Source of the DNA: Arthrobacter sp. B6 | Lineage (GTDB): Bacteria > Actinomycetota > Actinomycetes > Actinomycetales > Micrococcaceae | NCBI RefSeq assembly: GCF_001663775.1 | Contig: NZ_KV467168.1 | Location: forward strand, 2,206,870 to 2,270,869 | Direction of reading: 5' to 3' | DNA: 64,000 bases | Part shown: positions 54,795 through 63,767 of the stretch, piece after piece | How positions within the stretch are numbered: position 1 is the first letter of the stretch | Layout of the letters: each line of letters starts with the position of its first letter | Program-made: the position numbers and the translations under genes | The notes under the pieces: generated by a model | Seen by the model: only the letters and a program-made list of their open reading frames with translations | Database searches by the model: none | Told to the model about the DNA's origin: nothing

Positions 54795-55880
54795 GTGCAG
54801 AATCCCTTCAAGCCAACGGCCGGGGCAACGCCTCCCGAGCTGGTCGGGCGGGCTGGGCTGCTGGACGAGTTCGAGTATGGCCTGCAGCAGGGTTCCGGCG
54901 CGCCCGGGCTCTTGACCATCATCACCGGCTCCAGGGGCATCGGCAAGACGGTCATGCTGAGCGAAGCCGAAGGCATCGCCCGGAATCACGGGTGGGCCGT
55001 GATCTCCCGGACAGCCACGCCCGGCTTCCTCGCCGGGGTGGGTGATGACATGCTCCGCCTCCTCGATGAACTCGGGGACGGGCCTCCATCCCGGAAGATC
55101 ACCGCCTTTTCAGCGGCAGGGTTCGGGCTGACAACCCAACTCCCTCCGGAACGGGCTGTGGACTGGCGCCGGACTGGGAACGAACTGCTGCGCCTGCTGG
55201 ACACCAACGGCACAGGACTCGTCATCACCATTGATGAGATCCATGCCGTCGACCGGAGGGAAATCGCCCAACTGGCCGCGGACGTCCAGCATTTCATCCG
55301 TGACGGGCTGCCCATCGGCCTGATCTTCGCCGGCCTGCCGTCAGCCGTGTCGGACCTGCTCAATGAAGGCGTTGCCACCTTCCTGCGGCGGGCTGACAGG
55401 ATCAACCTCCACGAAGCAGCCATCGCCGAAGTCACCGCCTCGTACAGCGAGCTCTTCAGCCAGGGAGGCATCAGCATCGCCCCCGACCTCATCAACAAGG
55501 CCGCCGAAGCCACGGAAGGGTATCCCTTCCTGATCCAACTGGTGGGCTACTACCTCTGGCTCGAAGCCGACAAAGCAGGATGGAAACTGGACCAGACCAA
55601 CGTCCAGCGTGGAATTGCTGCCGCCCAACGACGGAACACCTTGGTGGTCGTCGAGTCAGCACTGTCAGACATCTCGGACAGAGACCGCGAGTTCCTCGAG
55701 GCAATGGCCGCTCAGGACGGACCATCTGCCGCCGGTCAGATCGGCGCCATCCTCAAAGCCAAGCCCAACGTCATTTCCAAGTACCGGAACAGGCTCATCG
55801 CTGCCGGCCTGATCGAGTCCGCCGGCTACGGCAAAGTCGACTTCGCAATTCCCGGACTCCGCCAATACCTCCGAGAGTAG
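54795..55880 (+). CDS. AAA+ ATPase with C-terminal winged helix, role unknown
   Basis: 361 residues from GTG 54795, with GGGAGG about 6 nt upstream. Walker A GSRGIGKT (45-52), Walker B LVITIDE (141-147), and a sensor region IGLIFAGLPSAVSDLL. The C-terminal 90 residues (SDRDREFLEAMAAQDGPSA then KPNVISKYRNRLIAAGLIES) look like a winged helix. The layout resembles the ATPase_2/archaeal-type STAND-related ATPases. Convergent with a PD-(D/E)xK nuclease, which could hint at a defence role, but nothing more direct is visible. Confidence 0.78.
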   Translation: MQNPFKPTAGATPPELVGRAGLLDEFEYGLQQGSGAPGLLTIITGSRGIGKTVMLSEAEGIARNHGWAVISRTATPGFLAGVGDDMLRLLDELGDGPPSRKITAFSAAGFGLTTQLPPERAVDWRRTGNELLRLLDTNGTGLVITIDEIHAVDRREIAQLAADVQHFIRDGLPIGLIFAGLPSAVSDLLNEGVATFLRRADRINLHEAAIAEVTASYSELFSQGGISIAPDLINKAAEATEGYPFLIQLVGYYLWLEADKAGWKLDQTNVQRGIAAAQRRNTLVVVESALSDISDRDREFLEAMAAQDGPSAAGQIGAILKAKPNVISKYRNRLIAAGLIESAGYGKVDFAIPGLRQYLRE

Positions 55881-55948
55881 GTTGACGGAATCACGGTTAT
55901 CGGCTCTTTAAAAGGGTAGGGGGAGGAGTTCCGGAAGGGGCGTCGGAA

Positions 55949-56992
55949 CTATCCTTCTGCGGTGTCCGGTTCGGCCCATTCGAGAGCCGCGACGAGGTGT
56001 CCCTCGTTGGGCAGGGCCTGCTGTTCCGCTGGAGGAAGCTTGTCATAGGTGTAGGCGGCGACAGCCATGGGCGATGTTGACCGGCCGAGGCTGTAGCGGA
56101 CGCTGCGGTCGTTCTTGGTCCCGCAAATCAGGATGCCGACCGTTTCGTTGTGGTAATCCCGGCGGAGCATGTCATCGACGAGGGCAACATAGAAGTTGAG
56201 CTTTCCTGCGTATTCAGGCTGGAACTTGCCGGTCTTTAGCTCGATGACCACGTACCGAAGTTGCTCGATGTGGAAGAACAGCAGGTCGACGTAGTAGTCA
56301 TCACCATAGACGTCGAAGTGTACCTGGCGGCCCACGAACGAAAAGCCTGGGCCCAGCTCGCGGAGGGTTTCGGTGATGCGACTCGTCAGCGCGTTCTCCA
56401 GGTCGCGTTCGGCGATCTCACCGGACAGGCCGAGGAAGTCGAAGTTGTAGGGGTCTTTTGCCATTTGCTGGGCAAGTTCGGAGTCCGGAGCCGCGAGCTG
56501 GCGGGGGAAGTTTGATGGCGCCGCACCGGTGCGTTCCATTGAATGATTCATCATCATGTTCAGCAGTACGTTTCGGGACCAGCCGTACTGAACGGCCGCG
56601 GCCGCATACCAGTCTCGTTCCTCGCCGGTGGCTGCCTTGTCCAAAATCGTGCGGATGTGACCCCAGGGCAAATGTGCCACAAGCTGTGGCACATTTTCAG
56701 CCGTGTCCCAGGCCCGGACCATCGCGGTCATGTACTGCAGATTCCGGTACGACAGACCCTTCATATCGGGAAAGGTAACCGCGAGATCGGCGGCCAGCCG
56801 CCTGACGACTCCTGTCCCCCAGCCCTGGCTCGCCTGGCGGGCGATAATGTCCTTGCCCAATGACCAGTAAAGCTCGATAACGAGGGTGTTGACGGTTCGC
56901 TGCGCTTGGATTCGCGCAGCGGCGATCCGGGTCTTCAGAGCTTCCAGCAGCTCCGCATAGTCCGCCGGCAGTTCGATTTCTGAAGAGACCAT
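55949..56992 (-). CDS. DUF1016/YhcG-family PD-(D/E)xK nuclease
   Basis: 347 residues. The N-terminal DUF1016_N helical domain (VIELYWSLGKDIIARQ, GWGTGVVRRLAADL, SYRNLQYMTAMVRAW) is followed by the nuclease core with Asp236 (YYVDLLFFH), Glu251 and Lys253 (VVIELKTGKF). Proteins of this family are predicted DNA nucleases often found on mobile or defence-associated DNA. A long palindrome lies 21 bp upstream of the start and another almost identical one within the gene (encoding residues 98-108), suggesting self-regulation or a target site. Confidence 0.88.
   Translation of the reverse strand: MVSSEIELPADYAELLEALKTRIAAARIQAQRTVNTLVIELYWSLGKDIIARQASQGWGTGVVRRLAADLAVTFPDMKGLSYRNLQYMTAMVRAWDTAENVPQLVAHLPWGHIRTILDKAATGEERDWYAAAAVQYGWSRNVLLNMMMNHSMERTGAAPSNFPRQLAAPDSELAQQMAKDPYNFDFLGLSGEIAERDLENALTSRITETLRELGPGFSFVGRQVHFDVYGDDYYVDLLFFHIEQLRYVVIELKTGKFQPEYAGKLNFYVALVDDMLRRDYHNETVGILICGTKNDRSVRYSLGRSTSPMAVAAYTYDKLPPAEQQALPNEGHLVAALEWAEPDTAEG
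56667..56697. repeat. Long palindrome, copy inside the nuclease gene
   Basis: CAAATGTGCCACA-AGC-TGTGGCACATTTT, arms of 13 bp with the last base mismatched. Together with the leading GG it matches the promoter copy at 57011-57040 in all but one base. Confidence 0.88.
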
Positions 56993-57010
56993 GCCTCAAC
57001 CCTATCTACC

Positions 57011-57041
57011 GGCAAATGTGCCACAGGCTGTGGCACATTTG
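57011..57041. repeat. Long palindrome, copy upstream of the nuclease gene
   Basis: CAAATGTGCCACA-GGC-TGTGGCACATTTG (57013-57041) has two perfect 13-bp arms. It ends the 344-bp interval from the internal copy and sits where the promoter of the nuclease gene should be. Confidence 0.88.
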
Positions 57042-57333
57042 TACCCGCCGGCAAAAAGGTGACCCCTCACTCAGGTTGACGAAAGGTCCATTATCGGCGT
57101 TCGAAATAGGTGGGGAAGTGCGCATAAAAGGGCTGTTTCATGCCTGTCCGCTTCCATCGGCCGTGGATCCACGGGTCCGAGCGGTCGGCGTGGCCGTCCA
57201 TCATGCAGCAGCCCGGATTGACCTTCTTTGTAGGGCTAAAACCGGGCTGAAGCTGCGACAGCGCTAGGGAAGGTAATTCTCGGTTGGTAATGAGCAAGGG
57301 GAATGAGACCGATGCTGGTTTGGATTCCTCTGG
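57042..57333. other. 290-bp stretch without a recognised gene
   Basis: A 68-residue open frame on the minus strand (57297-57091) has no family I know and no clear ribosome site. Nothing else was seen. Confidence 0.4.
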
Positions 57334-58557
57334 TCAGAATCCGGAGGCTTCCAGCTGTTTTTCGAGTCGTCGTGCAATCAACGCTGCCGCGGACCCCAGT
57401 ACGGCTATCGTCGCCGCGCAGATCCAACCGCCGGTCGGGCCAAGGGCAGTAAAGATGAAGCCGAACACAAAAGGGCCCACCGTACCGCCGATATATGTTC
57501 CGCTTTGGGCGATTCCGGTGGCTTGGGCGGAGTGGGGATGCGCTCGGTGCGAAACGACGTAATGCATTAGACCGTTCCATCCCCAGCCGCACCCGAAGGC
57601 CAGGGCGCAGCCGACGGCGAAGGCTGCCCTATGGCCGGAGGCCATGGCCAACATCCCCGCAGCCCCTGCCGCGAGCATCAAGGCGACGGTGGTCATGGAT
57701 CCGCCGATGCCTTTGTCCGCTGCTATGCCAACTAGTGGTCGCATGAAGCAGCCGGCGCAACTGCCGAGCCCGAGCAGCAGCCCGGCAGCAGCGGGATCGA
57801 AGCCTGTTTCCACCGCGGTGGCAACAGTGAAGGCCCCAAGTACATTACCCCCCGCTGAACCCAGTGCACTGGCGGCCGCAGCGGCCACCAGGAAGGACCT
57901 GAGGACCGGTGGCAGAGGAGTCCTTGCCTTCATTGACCCCCGTTGCGATTGGTTGGCGCGTGGCGTCCGCGGCATCACCGTGGCCAACGCGGAGAGCAGA
58001 AGACCTGCGAAGAGCGCCGCCCCGGCAAAGGCCCACGGCCAGCCGACTGTGAGGGCAAGCAGGGGGACGGATAGGCCGGCGGTGAGCGTAGCAGCTGGAA
58101 TGGCTGCTTGTTTGAGGCCGAAAGCAAATGCACGGCGCCGGATGGATACTTGGTCAATAATGAACCCGTTGGACACAGGATGAGACAGTGCGTTGGCTAC
58201 CCCCGCCAGGGCCAGCCACAGGAAGAGCCACCCCCAGTGCGGAGTTCCCAACGCTAAGCCCAGCAGGGCCATCAGCCCGATTGAGACCGATAACAGCATT
58301 CCGTTCCGCGCGCCCAGCCTCTGTGCGCTGCGGCCGCAGGCCGCAGACAGCAGTGCCGAGACGGCCCAGTATACGGCGACAGCGGCACCCAGAATGGCGG
58401 GGCTGACGCCCAGCTGATCCTCGAGCTGGACGGCTAGTCCGCCAGCAAGGAAGACTGGTAGGACAACCACCACTGTGCTGAACATCGCCAGAGCTGTGGC
58501 CCGCCGTCCGGGGTGCCCGTGCGGCGGGACCGGCGCCGGCAGTGTGGCGCCTCTCAC
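57334..58557 (-). CDS. MFS transporter
   Basis: About 407 residues with 12 predicted TM segments. The cytoplasmic loop after TM2 carries GRSAQRLGARNG, related to the MFS G-x-x-x-D-R motif, and a basic loop MPRTPRANQSQRG separates the halves. I place the start at GTG 58557 because the first TM follows it; the frame stays open to 58722, so the N-terminus is uncertain. Substrate unknown. Resembles CynX/NimT or YcaD-like permeases for small organic anions. Confidence 0.78.
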   Translation of the reverse strand: MRGATLPAPVPPHGHPGRRATALAMFSTVVVVLPVFLAGGLAVQLEDQLGVSPAILGAAVAVYWAVSALLSAACGRSAQRLGARNGMLLSVSIGLMALLGLALGTPHWGWLFLWLALAGVANALSHPVSNGFIIDQVSIRRRAFAFGLKQAAIPAATLTAGLSVPLLALTVGWPWAFAGAALFAGLLLSALATVMPRTPRANQSQRGSMKARTPLPPVLRSFLVAAAAASALGSAGGNVLGAFTVATAVETGFDPAAAGLLLGLGSCAGCFMRPLVGIAADKGIGGSMTTVALMLAAGAAGMLAMASGHRAAFAVGCALAFGCGWGWNGLMHYVVSHRAHPHSAQATGIAQSGTYIGGTVGPFVFGFIFTALGPTGGWICAATIAVLGSAAALIARRLEKQLEASGF

Positions 58558-58739
58558 GATTGGTTGCCGCCCTGCAACATCAATGCGGAGGAAGTTACGT
58601 CGGTCCTGTTTTGGTTGGTAGACGTTGCCACGGCACAGTCCTTCTAAATTAGGTGTACGGGGGTAGATACGGACCGTGGCCAGGGATTCAGCGAGTACTT
58701 GTCTTCCACGCTGGCGCAACATCCGCCCTGTGGTCCATC

Positions 58740-59147
58740 ATGAGCGTTCAAAGGTCCGCATGGCGGACCGGGTTTCTCGCACTGTTGAATCCGCTCCGTG
58801 CACAACGTGCTGACGCACCCTGCATGACGCTGGAGGGCCAAGAGACAGATGATCTGGCTGATTTAGCCATGATTCAGTCCGTGGTTCAGCAATGCAGGTT
58901 TGCCATCCAATCTCCTCCGCGTCATGAAGCACGCTGGCGGGATCTCATGTCTGTACCTACGCGGGATGCCCATCTGCGGCAACGACTAGAGAGAGACTTC
59001 GAAGTCGCTGCATCCAGGGCACTTGGGTCGGGCTTCAGACCGCAGAATCCCCAAGCGAGAACAATTGCAGCAATGGCAGCGGCGATCTTGGACGCCGGGC
59101 AGGTCCGCCGGAAGCTGTCCGGGGCAACGAGAATCGTCACGCCGTGA
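58740..59147 (+). pseudogene. TetR-family regulator, C-terminal remnant
   Basis: The frame contains DLADLAMIQSVVQQCRFA, DAHLRQRLERDFEVAASRAL and ARTIAAMAAAILDA, the pattern of TetR C-terminal (MftR-like) domains. No HTH is found upstream in any frame, so only the ligand-binding half remains. Its 3' end overlaps the glycerate kinase remnant on the other strand, which marks a deletion junction. Confidence 0.5.
59066..59140 (-). pseudogene. Glycerate kinase, first ~25 codons only
   Basis: From GTG 59140 the frame reads MTILVAPDSFRRTCPASKIA then AAIAA, the unmistakable start of glycerate kinases (ATP-proximal APDSFKG motif). After that the homology ends and the frame continues into antisense of the TetR remnant. 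The GTGA overlap with the stop of the hydroxyacid dehydrogenase shows it was the next gene of that operon. Confidence 0.7.
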
Positions 59148-60126
59148 CGGGGGCGTTGACCGGGTGAAGCGGCAGGCGGCCCTCGGCTATGGCGACGGCG
59201 TTGAGTGCGCTGAGTCTTGCCATTTCGCTGCGGACGCGGACGGTGGCACTGCCGACGTGTGGCAGCAGCACCGTGTTGGGCAGCTCCGCCAGCCCGGGCG
59301 CGAGTTGCGGTTCATCCTCGAACACGTCCAGCCCGGCGCCGGCAATAGCCCCGTTGCGGAGGGCCTCCACCAAGGCAGTCTCATCCACCACCGGCCCGCG
59401 GGCGGTGTTGATGAGTATCGCGCCTGGCTTCATCCGCTGCAGCACATCCGCGTCGACCAGATGCCGGGTCTGGTCATTCAGCGGAACGTGGAGGGACAGG
59501 AAGTCGTTCTGCTCCACGAGTTCAGCCCAAGGAACCTGGCGGACCTTGCCGACGAACTCCCCTAGTTCTTCATCGCTGAGAGGACGGTCGTCGGGCGGCC
59601 GCGGTGAGAAGATGACCTCCATCCCAAACCCCAGTGCACGGCGGGCGGTGGCACGGGCGATCCTTCCGAATCCGGCCAGGCCAAGCACGGCGCCGGAAAC
59701 GTCCCGGCCCAGCAGGAGTTTCGGTTCCCAGCCAAGAAAGTTGCCGTCACGGACCAGCCGGTCAGCTTCCACTACGCGCCGCGCGGTCCCGAGAATGAGC
59801 AGCATGGCGATGTCCGCTGTCGCATCAGTGAGGACACCAGGTGTGTTGCCCACCAGGATGCCGTGTCGGGTGGCGGCGTCAATGTCGATGTTGTTGTAGC
59901 CGACGGCGTAGTTCGAGAAGCCCTTCACCCGCGCGTCGGCGAGGAGCGGCGCGTCGATGACGTCTCGCAACTGGGTGAGGACAACGTCGAAATCCCCTGA
60001 AGCGCAGAGGGTAGCCAATGTTCCGTAGCTCGGCGGCTCGGGCAGGACGGTAACTTGCCCGGCATCGGACAGGAATTGCAGCCCCGGTTCCGGAATGGCT
60101 GCGGTGACCAGGAAGTGGTTTCCCAT
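59137..60126 (-). CDS. D-2-hydroxyacid dehydrogenase, probable glyoxylate/hydroxypyruvate reductase
   Basis: 329 residues. NAD(P) motif LGLAGFGRIARATARRA; catalytic Arg in NTARGPVVDE, Glu in DVFEDEPQL and His in LPHVGSAT. The N-terminal pattern (NYAVGYNNIDIDAATRHGI) matches the GyaR/GhrB glyoxylate reductase group. A truncated glycerate kinase follows with overlapping codons, so the original pair would have turned hydroxypyruvate or tartronate semialdehyde into 2- or 3-phosphoglycerate. Confidence 0.85.
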   Translation of the reverse strand: MGNHFLVTAAIPEPGLQFLSDAGQVTVLPEPPSYGTLATLCASGDFDVVLTQLRDVIDAPLLADARVKGFSNYAVGYNNIDIDAATRHGILVGNTPGVLTDATADIAMLLILGTARRVVEADRLVRDGNFLGWEPKLLLGRDVSGAVLGLAGFGRIARATARRALGFGMEVIFSPRPPDDRPLSDEELGEFVGKVRQVPWAELVEQNDFLSLHVPLNDQTRHLVDADVLQRMKPGAILINTARGPVVDETALVEALRNGAIAGAGLDVFEDEPQLAPGLAELPNTVLLPHVGSATVRVRSEMARLSALNAVAIAEGRLPLHPVNAPVTA

Positions 60127-60128
60127 CG

Positions 60129-60419
60129 TCAGTTCCCTTCAGGGTCGTTTCTTTGGCGCACAAGTCCGTGGGGTACCGCTGAGTGGGCTTGGACGATATA
60201 CCCGCCAGGGCGAATTCGAGTCACGAGTATTCCTGTGCGGTGGTTGTTGGCCGCGACCTTGACATGTTCGATGGCTTCCTCCAATGCCGTGTCAACCTCG
60301 GAGGCGCTATTGACGCTGATTTCCAGCATCTCCGGCGCTTCCGTTTCCGTAGGCTGCTCCTGATCCAGCCCAGAGGGTTCGAGCACAGCAGGTGTGGGTT
60401 CAGTCACGGGTAAACTCAT
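60129..60419 (-). CDS. Small acidic protein of 96 residues, function unknown
   Basis: From ATG 60419 with AAGGAG 8 nt upstream. The first 35 residues are Pro/Glu-rich and probably disordered; the rest (SASEVDTALEEAIEHVKVAA, TGILVTRIRPGGYIVQAHS) reads as a small alpha/beta unit. Similar short proteins recur in actinobacteria, to my recollection without a known role. Two bp separate it from the dehydrogenase start, so the two are coupled. Confidence 0.7.
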   Translation of the reverse strand: MSLPVTEPTPAVLEPSGLDQEQPTETEAPEMLEISVNSASEVDTALEEAIEHVKVAANNHRTGILVTRIRPGGYIVQAHSAVPHGLVRQRNDPEGN

Positions 60420-60699
60420 GATCAACACTCCTTGCAATTAGCCGCGCGTCCTGCGACTGATTTGATCAACTAATACCGCACCAGGCCCATGTGGCTGTCC
60501 CGATCTATCCGATTCACCAGACGTATGTGCGGCCCCGCTGAGATTTAGCACGCGTCGGTCCCATCTTCTCCTTGAGGGTGAAGCCAATGTAATTTTTCAC
60601 TTTCCTGAAATCTCTATTGGCTCCTGCTAGCGGAAGGTCCAGACGTTAGGATGACTGATTCGCGGGCTGGATGGTCCATGCGACGGCAGGTTGAACTTG

Positions 60700-61638
60700 T
60701 TAAGGGTTCGGGGCAATAACCCACGGGAAGGCTGCGGCATTGGAGCGGGCGCCCTGAGCCGACTTGGAGCGGTTGGGCTCGCCTAGCTCAGCCAGCAGTT
60801 TTTCGGATAGGGCCACCAGTCCGCCGAAACTAGCCGGAGTGAGCCATTCGGGCCGTGTGGCGAAAAGGATGTCCTCGGTGGCCGTGTTGCCACTGGCGCC
60901 CGGGGCGAAGGGGCAACCGCCCAGTCCGCCCAAGGCTCCGTCTACTAGAGTGGCGCCGGCAGTGACGGCGGCCAGGGTGTTGGCCACGCCGAGCCCCCAA
61001 GTGTCATGGCCGTGGTAGACGATCCGTCGGGCCGGAGTCTCTTCGCGAACCCGGGCGATCAGACTGGCTACCTGCGCCGGGACCGCTTGGCCCAGCGTGT
61101 CGCAAATAACGACGTCACAGGTACCCTCCGCCCGCGGATCATTGGCAATGGCGAGGACCCGTTCCTCGTCTACTATCCCTTCGAACGGGCAGGTGAAAGA
61201 GGTGGCGATGCACAGCTGGATCTGACCGTCGACGGCGCGGGTATGCTCCACAGCTTCCGGCAAAGTGGCCAGGCTGGTCTCTGTACTGCGGCCAAGGTTC
61301 GCCTGGTTATGGGAGTCCGACGCCGAGAGACAGTACTGGAAGTTCCGCGCGCCAGCTGCCGCGGCCTTGGCCACGTGGCCCGGGGTCGCGACCCAGATCC
61401 AGCATTTTTGTAGCTCTTCCGGAGTCAGGGCCTGTACCACTTCAAGTGTGTTGGCCATTGTCGGCACGAGGTCCGCCCGGGCCATGGAGCCCAGTTCGAT
61501 GGATGGTACGCCTAGGCGCAGAAGTTCCCGGATTGTCTCGACCTTCCGCTCGGTGGAGAGCATCTTGCCGGTGAGTTGCAGTCCGTCGCGGAGCGTGACG
61601 TCCCGCAATTCCGCTCGGGGGACCAAGGTGAAACTCAT
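60700..61638 (-). CDS. HMG-CoA lyase-like DRE-TIM metallolyase
   Basis: 312 residues. Metal/substrate motif LRDVTLRDGLQ, SASDSHNQANLGRS, the metal-binding GHDT, and the signature GLGGCPFAPGASGN containing the catalytic Cys of HMG-CoA lyases. Coupled to the CoA transferase gene by a 4-nt overlap. The pair would activate a dicarboxylic or hydroxy acid with CoA and cleave it to acetyl- or pyruvate-type products; citramalyl-CoA or HMG-CoA are candidate substrates. Confidence 0.85.
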   Translation of the reverse strand: MSFTLVPRAELRDVTLRDGLQLTGKMLSTERKVETIRELLRLGVPSIELGSMARADLVPTMANTLEVVQALTPEELQKCWIWVATPGHVAKAAAAGARNFQYCLSASDSHNQANLGRSTETSLATLPEAVEHTRAVDGQIQLCIATSFTCPFEGIVDEERVLAIANDPRAEGTCDVVICDTLGQAVPAQVASLIARVREETPARRIVYHGHDTWGLGVANTLAAVTAGATLVDGALGGLGGCPFAPGASGNTATEDILFATRPEWLTPASFGGLVALSEKLLAELGEPNRSKSAQGARSNAAAFPWVIAPNP

Positions 61639-62885
61639 GCCTGCACTACCTCCTCGCGGCTGGACGCCGCAATAATCTCTTCCGTGTCCATGCCCAGGAG
61701 TCCGCCGAGGACTTCGTCCGTATGTTCGCCCAGATCCGGACCTAGGTTCCGGACGGGCAATGACTGCCCGCCGATCACCGGCACGATGCCGGGGAACCCG
61801 ACATTGGAAAGCACTTCGTCACCGGTAGAGACATCGAATTTCTGGATCATGTTCCGCGCCGCGTACTGGTCATCGGCGACAATATCCGCCGCAGTGTAGA
61901 TGGGGCCGGCCGGCACGCCGGCAGCGTCCAGCGCGGCAAGGGCGCTTTTTGCTGTGAGCCTGGCGGCCCATTCACCGATGGCCGCGTCCAGTTCTTCACG
62001 CCGCGCCCACCGGAGGGCGTTGGACTGCAGTCCGGGATCAGTACCCAAGTCCGGACGGCCAATCGTTTCCATGTATCGCCGAAAGATGCCATCGCCGTTG
62101 CCGGCCACCACGATGCTGGCGCCGTCGGCGCACACGTAGGCGTTGGACGGGGCAATGCCTTCCAACCGACCGCCGGTTCGTTCGCGGCTCACGCCGTAGG
62201 CCTCGTAGTCTGGCACGAGGGATTCCATCATCGAGAACATTGCCTCGTGCAAGGCGACGTCAATAACTCGCTCCGGCAAGGCAACAGCGGGCCCCTCGCT
62301 CCGCCGTCGTGATTCGCGCTGGAAAAGGGCCATCATGGAGCCGAATCCGGCGTACAGGCCAGCAATCGAGTCGCCAATTGAGACGCCCACACGCACCGGG
62401 GGGCGATCGGGATCCCCCACCAGGTTGCGGAAACCGCCGTAGGCCTCGGCTACTGCAGCGAAACCGGGGCGTTCGGACAGCGGCCCGGTCTGGCCGAAGG
62501 CGGAAACACGCGTGATGATTAGTTCCGGGTTGGCATCGTTGAGCACCTCGGGCCCTAGCCCCCATTTCTCAAGAGTCCCCGGCCGGAAGTTCTCTAGCAG
62601 GACGTCCGACTTCGCTGCCAGATCCAACGCTGCCTTGCGCCCCGCAGCGCTCCGCAAATCCAGCACCACCGACTTCTTGTTCCGGTTGATGGTGCGGTAC
62701 AGCATGGACGTGTCGCCCTTGTATAGGCGCCAGTTCCGCAACTCGTCGCCCGTGCCAGGGCGTTCCACCTTAATTACCTCCGCGCCGAAATCGGCCAGCA
62801 GCCGTCCGGCGGTCGGGGCAGCAATATAGTTCCCTAGTTCAAGGACCCGGATGCCCTCCAGAGGGGCGATTTTCTTTGAATTCAT
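61635..62885 (-). CDS. CaiB/BaiF (family III) CoA transferase
   Basis: 416 residues. N-terminal LEGIRVLELGNYIAAPTAGRLLADFGAEVIKVE (partly LELGNYIAAPTAGR), DVLLENFRPGTLEKWGLG and catalytic Asp172 (VGVSIGDSIAGLY) define the family. It forms the CoA ester of an organic acid by transfer from another CoA thioester. First gene of the minus-strand operon with the lyase; the small protein and reductase may follow on the same message after a 280-bp gap. Confidence 0.88.
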   Translation of the reverse strand: MNSKKIAPLEGIRVLELGNYIAAPTAGRLLADFGAEVIKVERPGTGDELRNWRLYKGDTSMLYRTINRNKKSVVLDLRSAAGRKAALDLAAKSDVLLENFRPGTLEKWGLGPEVLNDANPELIITRVSAFGQTGPLSERPGFAAVAEAYGGFRNLVGDPDRPPVRVGVSIGDSIAGLYAGFGSMMALFQRESRRRSEGPAVALPERVIDVALHEAMFSMMESLVPDYEAYGVSRERTGGRLEGIAPSNAYVCADGASIVVAGNGDGIFRRYMETIGRPDLGTDPGLQSNALRWARREELDAAIGEWAARLTAKSALAALDAAGVPAGPIYTAADIVADDQYAARNMIQKFDVSTGDEVLSNVGFPGIVPVIGGQSLPVRNLGPDLGEHTDEVLGGLLGMDTEEIIAASSREEVVQA

Positions 62886-63767
62886 GGCATTCCTAGAGCG
62901 TTGGAGTGGTTATCACGACGATGTTCTCGGTGCGGGTGCGGGATTCTTGACTTACTTCCCCTGTCCTGCTCAGGGTTTACAACATGGCGAGCTTTAGTTA
63001 TCCGTTTCCTTTTCCCGGTGCTCCCAAATGGGAGGCACCAGCCCCCGGTTCGCGCATTTTCGAGTTGTCCTTCGGCGTTGATGAGCAAGTCGACGATGGA
63101 ACAGTAACCCGGGCTTTCATACCCGCTCTCCTGGTTAGCAACGAAACCACATCGTAGGTTCTAATTCACACTGTGAGCATGATCTTAGCAGAAGTGTGGT
63201 TGGAAGCACATGCTTCTTCCATCAACATGAACATGATTTTTGTCAGTGCATGCACTGCGGCCAGGGCGCGCTAGGGTCGGTGCGATCGGCCGCATGAGGC
63301 CAACCTCCCTATGGGCCTTTCGAGCTCCAGCTCAGTGCCCACAGGGTCACCGCCAGACTTGCCCGTCTACGAAGTGGGTGCCATCCAGCACCGCACGAGT
63401 GTAAATAGCATTCTTAGCGAGGCCGCCCCTCTCCGTACGCCTTGGCCTGGTTGCCGTGACTGCGTGCCCTTCGTCCCTCATATGCCCAATCTCATCCCGC
63501 CCTCGGGGACCTTGGCGACGCTCCCTTCAGGGCTTTTCGGGCAAGGCGTGCATCCGCGGTTCTCGCACCTCTTCTCAAAGGTTGACGCCGGATGTTGCGC
63601 AGGTCACTATGGAACCTCTATGCTGAACCCACATATTGAATTGAAACTCACTTTATGGGTCAAGCGGATCAGGGTATGAAACGCTGAGCTCCAAGCGTCC
63701 CCTCCAGGCACGGTGATCCCTATTGGATCAGCCTGGTCAATCAAAAAACACAACAATGAGGGTAATG
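62886..63767. other. 880-bp intergenic region between CoA transferase and nitrilase genes
   Basis: No credible gene. A 122-residue open frame at 63311-63679 is Ser/Pro-rich, has no ribosome site and no recognisable motif. The region should hold divergent promoters; the palindromes at 63203-63257 are the only regulatory-looking elements I found. Confidence 0.5.
63203..63257. promoter_or_regulatory. Two palindromes spaced 41 bp, candidate operators
   Basis: GAAGCA-CA-TGCTTC (63203-63216) and CAGTGCATGCACTG (63244-63257). Both share a GCA/TGC core; centre-to-centre distance is about four helical turns, so two dimers could bind the same face. They lie 320 bp upstream of the CoA transferase start and 510 bp upstream of the nitrilase start. 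Confidence 0.5.

Noticed and set aside
63311..63679. 122-codon open frame before the nitrilase
   Set aside because: Ser/Pro-rich, no ribosome site, no family resemblance; probably chance.
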